Below are positions 1 to 5,424 of a DNA stretch of 5,911 nucleotides, piece by piece. Both the position numbers and the translations under genes were made by a program. The stretch is from the NCBI GenBank assembly GCA_023428335.1, contig JAEYYS010000287.1, positions 1 to 5,911 on the forward strand. Direction: 5' to 3'. This DNA comes from Verrucomicrobiota bacterium (GTDB lineage Bacteria; Verrucomicrobiota; Verrucomicrobiia; Verrucomicrobiales; Verrucomicrobiaceae). Below the pieces are notes generated by a model. That model was not told the origin of the DNA and did no database searches. It saw only the letters and a program-made list of their open reading frames with translations. The number at the start of each line of letters is the position of its first letter. Within the stretch, counting starts at the first letter, position 1.

Positions 1-2
1 CC

Positions 3-401
3 ACCCGCGGCCTGCGCGTGCGCGATGCCATGATGACGGACTTCCAGGTGCTGCCGGCCGACGCCGTGCTCGGCGATGCGGTGGATCTGCTGCTGGCCGG
101 TTCCCAGCACGATTTCCCCGTGCTCGACGGCGACGGCGAACTGCTCGGCGTGCTCAGCCGCCAGCGCCTTATCGAGGGCCTGGCCAGGCACGGCAACCTG
201 CACCGGGTCGCCGATCTCGCCGAGGACTGCGTCGAAGCCGTCGATCCCGCCACCCGCCTGGGCGAGGCCCTCGAACGCCTGCGCGCCACCCCCTGTCCCA
301 TGCTGCCCGTGCTCGACCTCGCCAGCGGCCGCCTCGTCGGCCTGCTCACCGCCGAAAACGTCGCCGAAGTCCTCATGGTCCGCGCGGCGCTGGGGCGGTG
401 A
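3..401 (+). CDS. CBS-domain pair, C-terminal part of a probable site-2 (M50) protease; 5' partial
   Basis: The reading frame is open from the first complete codon at 3 to TGA at 399-401, so the gene starts left of the window. An internal GTG at 18 is not the true start because the frame continues upstream (TRGLRVRDAMM). Two CBS repeats are visible. The first runs from 'MMTDFQVL' through 'HDFPVLDGDGELLGVLSR'. The second runs from 'VADLAEDCVEAVDP' through 'MLPVLDLASGRLVGLLT'. CBS pairs bind adenine nucleotides and regulate the attached domain. The ending 'LLTAENVAEVLMVRAALG' resembles the tails I know from bacterial M50 site-2 proteases with C-terminal CBS domains, which are multipass membrane zinc proteases. 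The HExxH and membrane segments would lie off-window, so the protease assignment is inference. Alternatives are another CBS-tailed protein such as a transporter or nucleotidyltransferase. The CBS call itself is firm. Confidence 0.8.
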   Translation, partial: TRGLRVRDAMMTDFQVLPADAVLGDAVDLLLAGSQHDFPVLDGDGELLGVLSRQRLIEGLARHGNLHRVADLAEDCVEAVDPATRLGEALERLRATPCPMLPVLDLASGRLVGLLTAENVAEVLMVRAALGR

Positions 402-416
402 GGCGGCTTGAGCGGA

Positions 417-432
417 GTGAGGGTATCCTCGC
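417..432 (+). terminator. Small hairpin downstream of the CBS/protease gene
   Basis: Six base pairs (417-422 with 427-432, one T-G wobble) close a GTAT tetraloop, 16 bases after the stop codon. No T-tract follows, so it is at best a weak or Rho-assisted transcript end. The left arm contains CGGAG/TGAGGG, which resembles the palindromic repeats at 4769-4790 and 5884-5905, so it may be a degenerate member of the same family. Confidence 0.3.
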
Positions 433-446
433 GCTCAGCTGCAACT

Positions 447-466
447 TGAGCTGGTAGATGAGCTGG
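447..466 (+). repeat. Direct repeat TGAGCTGG x2, 12-bp period
   Basis: The octamer TGAGCTGG occurs at 447-454 and again at 459-466, separated by TAGA. Inverted matches also sit nearby: GCTCA 433-437 with TGAGC 447-451, and CAGCT 436-440 with AGCTG 449-453. It lies 75-94 bases upstream of the HNH nuclease start, so it could hold protein-binding half-sites. It is also compatible with chance, or with remnants of coding sequence. Confidence 0.35.
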
Positions 467-485
467 GTCGGCAGGGATCACCGCA

Positions 486-516
486 CATGGCCGCTTGGCA
501 AGGCAGGCTGGCCATG
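486..516 (+). repeat. Inverted repeat CATGGCC/GGCCATG upstream of the nuclease gene
   Basis: Perfect 7-bp arms at 486-492 and 510-516 are separated by 17 bases, ending 24 bases before the HNH start codon. It could be an RNA hairpin in the leader or a dyad operator. No regulator gene is adjacent, so the function is unassigned. Confidence 0.4.
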
Positions 517-530
517 AAACAGTGAAACAG
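515..530 (+). repeat. Tandem octamer TGAAACAG x2 just before the nuclease start
   Basis: Two perfect head-to-tail copies of TGAAACAG occupy 515-522 and 523-530, overlapping the right arm of the preceding inverted repeat and ending 10 bases before ATG 541. They fill the place where a ribosome-binding site would be, yet contain no Shine-Dalgarno match. A duplication by slippage or paired binding sites are both possible. The TGA inside the second copy (523-525) closes the HNH reading frame upstream and so fixes the start at 541. Confidence 0.4.
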
Positions 531-540
531 CCGTCGCCCC

Positions 541-1449
541 ATGATCGATCCCGTCACTCACTGGCTCAACAAGTTGCGCAAGCTGAATCCGAACCGTTCG
601 AAGACGAAGGGCGCGGCGCCGCACAAGCCCTGTCTGCTGCTTGCCGTGCTTGATCTGGCGCAGGATGGCGAGCTGACCGTGCCGAGCCTCAAGCGTTCGC
701 CCAGCTTGCAGGTGCGTTTCCATGCCCTCAGCTCGATCGCGCTGCCGCGCTGGGGCGGCAGGGTGGATCTGGCGTTGCCGTTTTATCACCTCAGCAATCA
801 GGGATTCTGGCAGGCAAGAACTCGCGATGGACATCTTGCGGGCAGCCCGGAGCAGGCGCAGGTGATCGAGATCGATCCCGTCTTTTTCGCCTTGATTCAG
901 GAGGCGGATTTTCGTCGGCGTGCGCGCATGGTTTTGGTCGATACCTACTTTCCCGTGACCGAAAAGCTGGCCCTCTACACCCTGCTCGGGGTCCGAGCGC
1001 AGGCGCGCGAATTTCAGGAGGAACTGCATCGACTAGGCGAGCAGGCGGCAGTTTACTCCGTGCGCCAGGGGCGATCCGCCCGCTTCGGGGTTCAGGTGGT
1101 TTGCGGTTACCGGCACACCTGTGCCCTGACGGGCTATCGCATCGTCACCGAAACTGGCGAATCGGTGGTGGAGGCGGCGCACATCGAGCCATGGGCGAAA
1201 ACACGCAATGATGATGTTCGCAATGGTCTGGCACTGTCACGCAACAGTCACTGGGCGTTTGATCGCGGTCTGTGGTCGGTGGATGATGAGTGGCGTGTGT
1301 TGGTCAAGCCCGAGCGCTTTCAGGAAGCCGGCCCGGAGATTCTGTGGCTTGCCGGCTACCACAGACACAAGTTGCAGTTTGATGCCCATGCCGGTCTGCG
1401 CCCCGGCCCTGAATATCTCAGGCGGCATCGTGAGCAATGGGGCTTTTGA
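541..1449 (+). CDS. HNH restriction-type endonuclease (COG3440-like), possibly modification-dependent
   Basis: This 302-residue protein has two recognisable parts. The N-terminal region (about 1-145) carries 'KGAAPHKPCLLL' (23-34), 'LALPFYHLSNQGFW' (77-90) and 'VDTYFP' (133-138). These are hallmarks of predicted restriction endonucleases whose N-terminal domain resembles the phosphorothioate/modified-DNA-binding (SBD-like) type. The C-terminal region has an HNH nuclease core: 'CALTG' (194-198), 'EAAHIEPW' (211-218), 'NGL' (228-230) and 'SHWAFDRG' (236-243). The presumed catalytic/metal residues are H214, N228 and H237, all present, so it looks intact. ATG 541 is the first start after an in-frame TGA at 523, and no clear Shine-Dalgarno precedes it. 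No methylase, dnd or ssp gene lies nearby, which fits a modification-dependent (type IV-like) nuclease, though the real substrate cannot be read from sequence. Base composition looks less GC-rich than prfC, consistent with acquisition. HNH assignment is firm; the substrate is inference. Confidence 0.88.
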   Translation: MIDPVTHWLNKLRKLNPNRSKTKGAAPHKPCLLLAVLDLAQDGELTVPSLKRSPSLQVRFHALSSIALPRWGGRVDLALPFYHLSNQGFWQARTRDGHLAGSPEQAQVIEIDPVFFALIQEADFRRRARMVLVDTYFPVTEKLALYTLLGVRAQAREFQEELHRLGEQAAVYSVRQGRSARFGVQVVCGYRHTCALTGYRIVTETGESVVEAAHIEPWAKTRNDDVRNGLALSRNSHWAFDRGLWSVDDEWRVLVKPERFQEAGPEILWLAGYHRHKLQFDAHAGLRPGPEYLRRHREQWGF

Positions 1450-1506
1450 TGGCGCGGTTCGTCATGAAACCAAAATACGGTCTCGCACAGGTTTTGTCGA
1501 GCCTCG

Positions 1507-1522
1507 GCTGGCCCAGGCCGGC
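1507..1522 (+). terminator. GC-rich hairpin between the nuclease and prfC
   Basis: Bases 1507-1513 pair with 1516-1522 (seven pairs including one T-G wobble). The nominal two-base loop means the innermost pair would open. It lies 58 bases after the nuclease stop and is not followed by a T-run, so it is only a weak candidate for ending that transcript. The rest of 1450-1594 holds no gene I can support. Confidence 0.25.
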
Positions 1523-1572
1523 TGATGCCAACGGGTGCCCCACCCCCGATTCCCCTTGAGAAACCTGGCGGT

Positions 1573-1587
1573 CGGGTGAAGTACCCG
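1573..1587 (+). promoter_or_regulatory. Hairpin directly upstream of the prfC start codon
   Basis: CGGGT (1573-1577) pairs with ACCCG (1583-1587) around the loop GAAGT, ending seven bases before ATG 1595 and covering the ribosome-binding region. A purine-rich GGGTGAAG stretch, the nearest thing to a Shine-Dalgarno, is partly locked in the stem. It could dampen initiation. No known riboswitch or leader peptide is recognised. Confidence 0.3.
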
Positions 1588-1594
1588 GTTCCCC

Positions 1595-3208
1595 ATGTCC
1601 GCCGCCTCTGAAATCGCCCGCCGCCGCACCTTTGCCATCATCTCGCACCCTGACGCGGGCAAGACGACGCTGACCGAAAAGCTGCTGCTGTACGGCGGCG
1701 CGGTGCAGTTGGCGGGCAGTGTCACGGCGCGCAAGAACCAGCGGGCGACCACCTCCGACTGGATGGAGCTGGAGAAGCAGCGCGGCATTTCGGTGTCGTC
1801 GACGGTGCTGCAGTTCGAGTACAAGGACTGCGTGGTCAACCTGCTCGACACTCCCGGTCACAAGGACTTCTCCGAGGACACCTACCGCGTGCTCACCGCG
1901 GTCGACGCCGCGGTCATGGTGATCGACGCCGGCAAGGGCATCGAGGCGCAGACCCTGAAGCTGTTTGAGGTGTGTCGCCGCCGCGGCGTGCCGATCTTCA
2001 CCTTCATGAACAAGCTCGACCGGCCGGCGCGGCCGCCGCTGGAGCTGCTCGACGAGCTGGAGCGCGTGCTCGGCATCGCCTCCTGCCCGATCAACTGGCC
2101 GCTCGGCGACGGCGTCGATTTCAAGGGCGTGTACGACCGCGAGACGCGCCAGGTGCACCTCTTTGAACGCACGGTCGGCGGCAAGTTCCGCGCGCCGGTG
2201 AACGTCAAGGACATCCACGACGACGCCGTCCGCGATGCCCTGCCGCCGCTGGTGTACGCCCGTGTCTGCGAGGAACTGGAACTGCTTGAGGTGGTCGGTG
2301 CGCCGTTCTCGATGGACAACATCCGCAAGGGCCAGCTGACGCCGGTGTTTTTCGGCAGCGCCATGAACAACTTCGGCGTCCAGCTCATGCTCGACCGCTT
2401 CCTCGATCTGGCGCCGCCGCCGGCGCCGCGCCAGGTGGGCGAGGAGATCCTCATGCCGGAGAACCCGGCCTTCAGCGGTTTCGTCTTCAAGATCCAGGCG
2501 AACATGAACCCGCGCCACCGCGACCACGTCGCCTTCATCCGCATCGTCTCCGGCTGTTTCCAGCGCGACATGAGCGCGATCAACACCCGCACCGGTGCGA
2601 AGATGCGCCTGGGCAACTCGCAGCGGTTGTTTGCGCAGGAGCGCGAGACGGTGAACGAGGCCTGGGCCGGCGACGTCGTCGGCCTGGTTGGCAACTACGG
2701 CTTCCAGATCGGCGACACGCTGTCGGAGGATCCGAAGATCCGCTTCGACGAGATGCCGCGCTTCGCTCCGGAGTGCTTCGCCTACCTGCACAACGAGAAC
2801 ACCTCGAAGTTCAAGCGCTTCCGCGACGGCCTCGACCAGTTGCTCAAGGAGGGGGTCGCCCAGCCCTTTGAGCTGCCCGATGCCGCCGTGCGCGTGCCCC
2901 TGCTCGGGGCGGTCGGTCCGCTGCAGTTCGACGTGCTCAAGTACCGCCTGGAGACCGAGTACAACGCCGAGGTGCGACTGGAGTTCGCGCCTTGGACGCT
3001 GGTGCGCTGGTTGCGCGAAAAGAACCCGGCCGAGAAACCGAAGTCGAAGGAGACCAACCCGCGTCCGGAACTGGCGGCTTCCTACGGCACGACCCTGGCG
3101 CTGGATGGTGCCAACCAGTGGGTGGCGCTGTTCAGCGACAAGGTGAGCTGCGGCTACTTCGAGACCAAGAACGCCGACAAGTTCGAGATCAGCCCGTATC
3201 CGTTCTGA
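1595..3208 (+). CDS. prfC: Peptide chain release factor 3 (RF3)
   Basis: RF3 is the cytoplasmic translational GTPase that ejects RF1/RF2 from the ribosome after peptide release. The 537-residue product is about the usual family length (roughly 525-540) and has all GTPase signatures: P-loop 'SHPDAGKTT' (17-25), the switch-I region 'RGISVSS' (63-69), 'DTPGH' (85-89), 'NKLD' (139-142) and the G5 'GSA' (264-266). Family-specific stretches follow: 'INWPLGDGVDFKGVYDR' in the G domain, 'FVFKIQANMNPRHRDHVAF' in domain II, and 'GPLQFDVLKYRLETEYNAEV' in domain III. The start at 1595 fits the family, whose N-terminus runs straight into 'RRTFAIISHPDAGKTT'. No Shine-Dalgarno is evident and a small hairpin sits just upstream. 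No frameshift or missing key residue is visible. EF-G is excluded by the RF3-specific blocks and the shorter length. It is separated from both neighbours, so it is probably monocistronic. Confidence 0.97.
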   Translation: MSAASEIARRRTFAIISHPDAGKTTLTEKLLLYGGAVQLAGSVTARKNQRATTSDWMELEKQRGISVSSTVLQFEYKDCVVNLLDTPGHKDFSEDTYRVLTAVDAAVMVIDAGKGIEAQTLKLFEVCRRRGVPIFTFMNKLDRPARPPLELLDELERVLGIASCPINWPLGDGVDFKGVYDRETRQVHLFERTVGGKFRAPVNVKDIHDDAVRDALPPLVYARVCEELELLEVVGAPFSMDNIRKGQLTPVFFGSAMNNFGVQLMLDRFLDLAPPPAPRQVGEEILMPENPAFSGFVFKIQANMNPRHRDHVAFIRIVSGCFQRDMSAINTRTGAKMRLGNSQRLFAQERETVNEAWAGDVVGLVGNYGFQIGDTLSEDPKIRFDEMPRFAPECFAYLHNENTSKFKRFRDGLDQLLKEGVAQPFELPDAAVRVPLLGAVGPLQFDVLKYRLETEYNAEVRLEFAPWTLVRWLREKNPAEKPKSKETNPRPELAASYGTTLALDGANQWVALFSDKVSCGYFETKNADKFEISPYPF

Positions 3209-3234
3209 TTTCGAGGCTGGCGGAATCGTGCATG

Positions 3235-3256
3235 CCGCCGGCGGAAAAGTCGGCGG
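3235..3256 (+). terminator. Hairpin after prfC
   Basis: An 8-bp GC-rich stem (3235-3242 with 3249-3256, one G-T wobble) closes a GGAAAA loop, 27 bases after the prfC stop. There is no T-tract, so efficient intrinsic termination is uncertain. It could also serve as a 3' stabilising stem separating prfC from the DUF1501 gene. Confidence 0.45.
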
Positions 3257-3288
3257 GTGGCGTCGTACTGTAGGCAGTCCTTTGCCGC

Positions 3289-4731
3289 ATGAATCCCCGC
3301 ACCGAGATCCCGCTTCAGCTCACCCGCCGCAGCCTGTTTGGCCGCGGTGCCGGTGGCATCGGCGCGGCGGCGCTGGGTTCGCTGCTGGCCCGCGAGGGCG
3401 TGGCGGCGAACGGCCTGGCCGACCTGCCGCACCATGCGGCCAAGGCGAAGCGGGTCATCTACCTGTTCCAGAACGGCGCGCCCTCGCACGTCGATCTCTT
3501 CGATCACAAGCCGAAGCTGCGCGAGTGGCATGGCCGGCAGATCCCCGACTCGGTGGCGGCGGGCAAGCGCTTCAGCACGATGACCGGCAACCAGACTGAG
3601 CGACCGGTGCTCGGCGAGATCACCAACTTTGCCCGCCACGGCCGCAGCGGTGCGACGGTGTCCGACTTCCTGCCGCACACGGCGTCGATTGCCGACGAAC
3701 TCTGCTTCATCAAGTCGATGCACACCGGCTCGGTCAACCATGCGCCGGGCATCACCTTTTTCCTCACCGGCGCCGAGATGGCGGGTCGGCCGAGCATGGG
3801 CGCCTGGCTGACCTATGGACTCGGTCGCGACAGCGAGGAACTGCCGTCCTACGTGGTGATGACCTCGCGCGACAAGGAGGCGAGCTGCGGCCAGATCTTC
3901 TATGACTTCTACTGGGGCAGCGGCTTTCTGCCGACCAAGTATCAGGGCGTCAAGTTCCGTGGCAGCGGCGATCCGGTGCTGTACCTGTCGAATCCGCCGG
4001 GCATGACGGCGGCCGTGCGTCGCGGCGTGCTCGACGACCTGGCGCGGCTCAACGAGATGAAGCTGGCTGAGGCCGGCGATCCCGAGATCGCCACGCGCAT
4101 CGCCCAGTATGAGATGGCCTACCGCATGCAGACCAGCGTGCCTGAACTGACTGACCTGTCGAAGGAGCCGAAGCACGTGCTGGAGATGTACGGACCGGAC
4201 GTGCTGAAGCAGGGCAGTTATGCCTACAACTGCCTGATGGCGCGGCGGTTGGCCGAGCGCGGGGTCAAGTTCATCCAGCTCATGCACGCCGGCTGGGACC
4301 AGCACCGCAACCTCAACACCCAGCTGAAGATTCAGTGCCAGGACACCGACGCGCCGAGCGCGGCGCTGGTGAAGGACCTGAAGCAGCGCGGGTTGCTCGA
4401 CGACACCCTGGTCATCTGGGGTGGCGAATTCGGGCGCACGCCGTTTTTGCAGGGCAAGATCGCCGAGACCAAGCAGTGGGGGCGCGACCACCATCCCTAC
4501 GCCTTCACGGTCTGGATGGCCGGCGGCGGGGTCAAGGCGGGGTACACACATGGCACCAGCGACGAGTTCGGTTTCAACGCTGTCGAGGACAAGGTGCACG
4601 TGCACGATTTCCAGGCGACCGTGCTGCACCTGCTCGGCATCGATCACGAACGCCTGACCTACAAGTTCCAGGGCCGGCATTTCCGTCTCACCGACGTGCA
4701 CGGCCACGTCGTGAAACCGGTGCTGGCCTGA
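3289..4731 (+). CDS. Tat-exported DUF1501 family protein (alkaline-phosphatase-like fold)
   Basis: The 480-residue protein begins with a twin-arginine signal: 'LTRRSLFGRG' (11-20), a small Gly/Ala/Leu hydrophobic stretch (21-34), and a likely cleavage near 'GVAANG' (37-42). It should therefore be exported folded to the periplasm. The mature part matches DUF1501 (PF07394), a sulfatase/alkaline-phosphatase-superfamily relative. Key blocks are 'GAPSHVDLFDHKP' (63-75), 'HAGWDQH' (333-339), 'WGGEFGRTP' (377-385), 'GRDHHP' (398-403) and 'HDFQATVLHLLGIDH' (439-453). Their His/Asp/Glu residues are the expected metal ligands. The true substrate of this family is not established to my knowledge, so no reaction is assigned. 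In planctomycetes and verrucomicrobia, close relatives usually sit beside DUF1549/DUF1553 cytochrome-type genes. Here the neighbours are prfC and a toxin-antitoxin operon. ATG 3289 places the twin arginine at residues 14-15, as expected. There is no strong Shine-Dalgarno. Confidence 0.92.
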   Translation: MNPRTEIPLQLTRRSLFGRGAGGIGAAALGSLLAREGVAANGLADLPHHAAKAKRVIYLFQNGAPSHVDLFDHKPKLREWHGRQIPDSVAAGKRFSTMTGNQTERPVLGEITNFARHGRSGATVSDFLPHTASIADELCFIKSMHTGSVNHAPGITFFLTGAEMAGRPSMGAWLTYGLGRDSEELPSYVVMTSRDKEASCGQIFYDFYWGSGFLPTKYQGVKFRGSGDPVLYLSNPPGMTAAVRRGVLDDLARLNEMKLAEAGDPEIATRIAQYEMAYRMQTSVPELTDLSKEPKHVLEMYGPDVLKQGSYAYNCLMARRLAERGVKFIQLMHAGWDQHRNLNTQLKIQCQDTDAPSAALVKDLKQRGLLDDTLVIWGGEFGRTPFLQGKIAETKQWGRDHHPYAFTVWMAGGGVKAGYTHGTSDEFGFNAVEDKVHVHDFQATVLHLLGIDHERLTYKFQGRHFRLTDVHGHVVKPVLA

Positions 4732-4736
4732 GGGGG

Positions 4737-4757
4737 CCGGCACGCTCCGGGTGCCGG
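4737..4757 (+). terminator. Hairpin after the DUF1501 gene
   Basis: Perfect 7-bp arms CCGGCAC (4737-4743) and GTGCCGG (4751-4757) enclose a 7-base loop, starting five bases after the stop codon. G and A rather than T follow, so it is not a textbook intrinsic terminator, but its position right behind the gene supports a transcript-end role. It probably insulates the toxin-antitoxin operon. Confidence 0.55.
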
Positions 4758-4768
4758 GAGGGGCAGAA

Positions 4769-4790
4769 CCTCACACGGAGCGTGAGCGCT
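4769..4790 (+). repeat. 22-bp palindromic repeat, left copy
   Basis: The core is CTCAC (4770-4774) paired with GTGAG (4782-4786) around ACGGAGC. By direct comparison it matches 5884-5905 at 19 of 22 positions in the same orientation. The copies lie before and after the toxin-antitoxin operon with a 1115-base offset. The form recalls REP-like extragenic palindromes; a chance pair of terminator hairpins is the alternative. Confidence 0.5.
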
Positions 4791-4843
4791 ACTTTGCGGT
4801 CAGCAAGCCTGTCCAAAGGCCTGGTGACGGTGGATTGGAGGGA

Positions 4844-4872
4844 TTGACAAAAGTCTCAAATGAGACAATGAT
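4844..4872 (+). promoter_or_regulatory. Sigma70-type promoter of the antitoxin-toxin operon
   Basis: A perfect -35 TTGACA (4844-4849) is followed, after exactly 17 bases, by AATGAT (4867-4872), which matches four of six positions of the -10 consensus. The stretch is conspicuously AT-rich against its surroundings. Transcription would begin near 4879, only about three bases before ATG 4882, giving a nearly leaderless mRNA. A better-looking TAAAAT at 4873-4878 is 23 bases from the -35 box and would place the start inside the gene, so it is less likely. Confidence 0.65.
4853..4866 (+). promoter_or_regulatory. Palindromic operator candidate inside the promoter spacer
   Basis: GTCTCA-AA-TGAGAC is an inverted repeat with perfect 6-bp arms and a two-base centre. 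It occupies 14 of the 17 bases between the -35 and -10 boxes and abuts the -10. A dimeric repressor here would block RNA polymerase directly. The encoded Xre-type antitoxin is the natural candidate, since such antitoxins commonly autorepress their operons. Binding is inferred. Confidence 0.65.
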
Positions 4873-4881
4873 TAAAATCAA

Positions 4882-5424
4882 ATGAAGCATTCGCTTTCCG
4901 ATCGCCAGCAGGCTTATCAAGCCAAGCGCAAAGGGCTTGCCGCCGGCGGGCCTGAGCGCTCCCCAGTCCTGGAAACAAAGGCTCGGAAACCTGGGGAAGG
5001 CCTCATTCGGCACTGGGTAGATGGGGCATTTGGCGAGGTGATCGACACGTCGTGGACGTCTGCCAGGCTGATCGCCAGCATCCAAGCCGGACTGCCCATG
5101 GCTGAATTGGAGGAGTTGCGTGCCGATCTTGGGCTGCCGATGGAAAAACTCGCGCCGCTGCTCGGCCTTTCCAAGGCCACGCTGCATCGACGCAAGGCTG
5201 CCGGAAAGCTCGGCTCTGTGGAATCCGACCGGGTGGTGCGCTTGGCCCGCCTTCTGGGCATGGCTGGCTTCGTTATGACCTCGAAAGAGGCAGGTCGCCA
5301 ATGGCTCTGCTCGCCGCAGGTGGGTTTGGGCGGCGCTGTGCCGCTGGAATACGCCGAGACGGAATTGGGGGCGCGCGAGGTCGAAAACCTGCTGGGACGC
5401 ATCGAGCACGGGGTCTATTCGTGA
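4882..5424 (+). CDS. Xre/MbcA/ParS-type antitoxin of a RES-Xre toxin-antitoxin pair
   Basis: The 180-residue protein should neutralise the RES toxin encoded immediately downstream. An HTH-like region lies about residues 75-125 ('LEELRADLGLPMEKLAPLLGLSKATLHRR...'), with a probable recognition helix around 97-108. It is followed by the MbcA/ParS/Xre toxin-binding segment (DUF2384-like, about 126-180), containing 'EAGRQWLCSPQVGLGG' and 'AREVENLLGRIEHGVYS'. The final segment in this family contacts and occludes the toxin's NAD site. The first 40 or so residues are polar, probably disordered and longer than the core requires. ATG 4882 is the first start after an in-frame TAA at 4873, and the next in-frame ATG (residue 73) would remove part of the conserved core. 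No Shine-Dalgarno is present, but the predicted transcript start is about three bases upstream. Its TGA shares one base with the toxin's ATG (TGATG), implying translational coupling. Autorepression through 4853-4866 is inferred. Confidence 0.9.
   Translation: MKHSLSDRQQAYQAKRKGLAAGGPERSPVLETKARKPGEGLIRHWVDGAFGEVIDTSWTSARLIASIQAGLPMAELEELRADLGLPMEKLAPLLGLSKATLHRRKAAGKLGSVESDRVVRLARLLGMAGFVMTSKEAGRQWLCSPQVGLGGAVPLEYAETELGAREVENLLGRIEHGVYS

Noticed and set aside
478..1029. Open frame of 183 codons on the - strand over the nuclease gene
   Set aside because: It is antisense to a clear HNH-family domain and shows no motif of its own.
1446..1476. Possible prfC promoter (TTGATG, 19-base gap, CAAAAT)
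   Set aside because: The spacing is long, both boxes are imperfect and it overlaps the nuclease stop. It is not distinguishable from chance.
1418..2791. Long open frame of 457 codons on the - strand, opposite prfC
   Set aside because: It is the antisense shadow of a well-conserved GC-rich gene. The translation is Arg/His/Val/Ala-rich with no recognisable motif, and RF3 explains the + strand completely.
3154..4743. Open frame of 529 codons on the - strand, opposite the DUF1501 gene
   Set aside because: Longer than the real gene but of the same shadow type: His/Arg/Val-rich low-complexity composition, no domain, and overlapping the end of prfC.
4335..4847. + strand open frame of 170 codons overlapping the end of the DUF1501 gene
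   Set aside because: It is an Arg/Gly/Ala-rich shifted-frame translation within a conserved gene and has no recognisable domain.
5301..5423. Upstream extension of the toxin reading frame
   Set aside because: The frame is open, but the extra residues overlap antitoxin coding sequence and look like its shifted frame. The RES domain begins right after ATG 5424.
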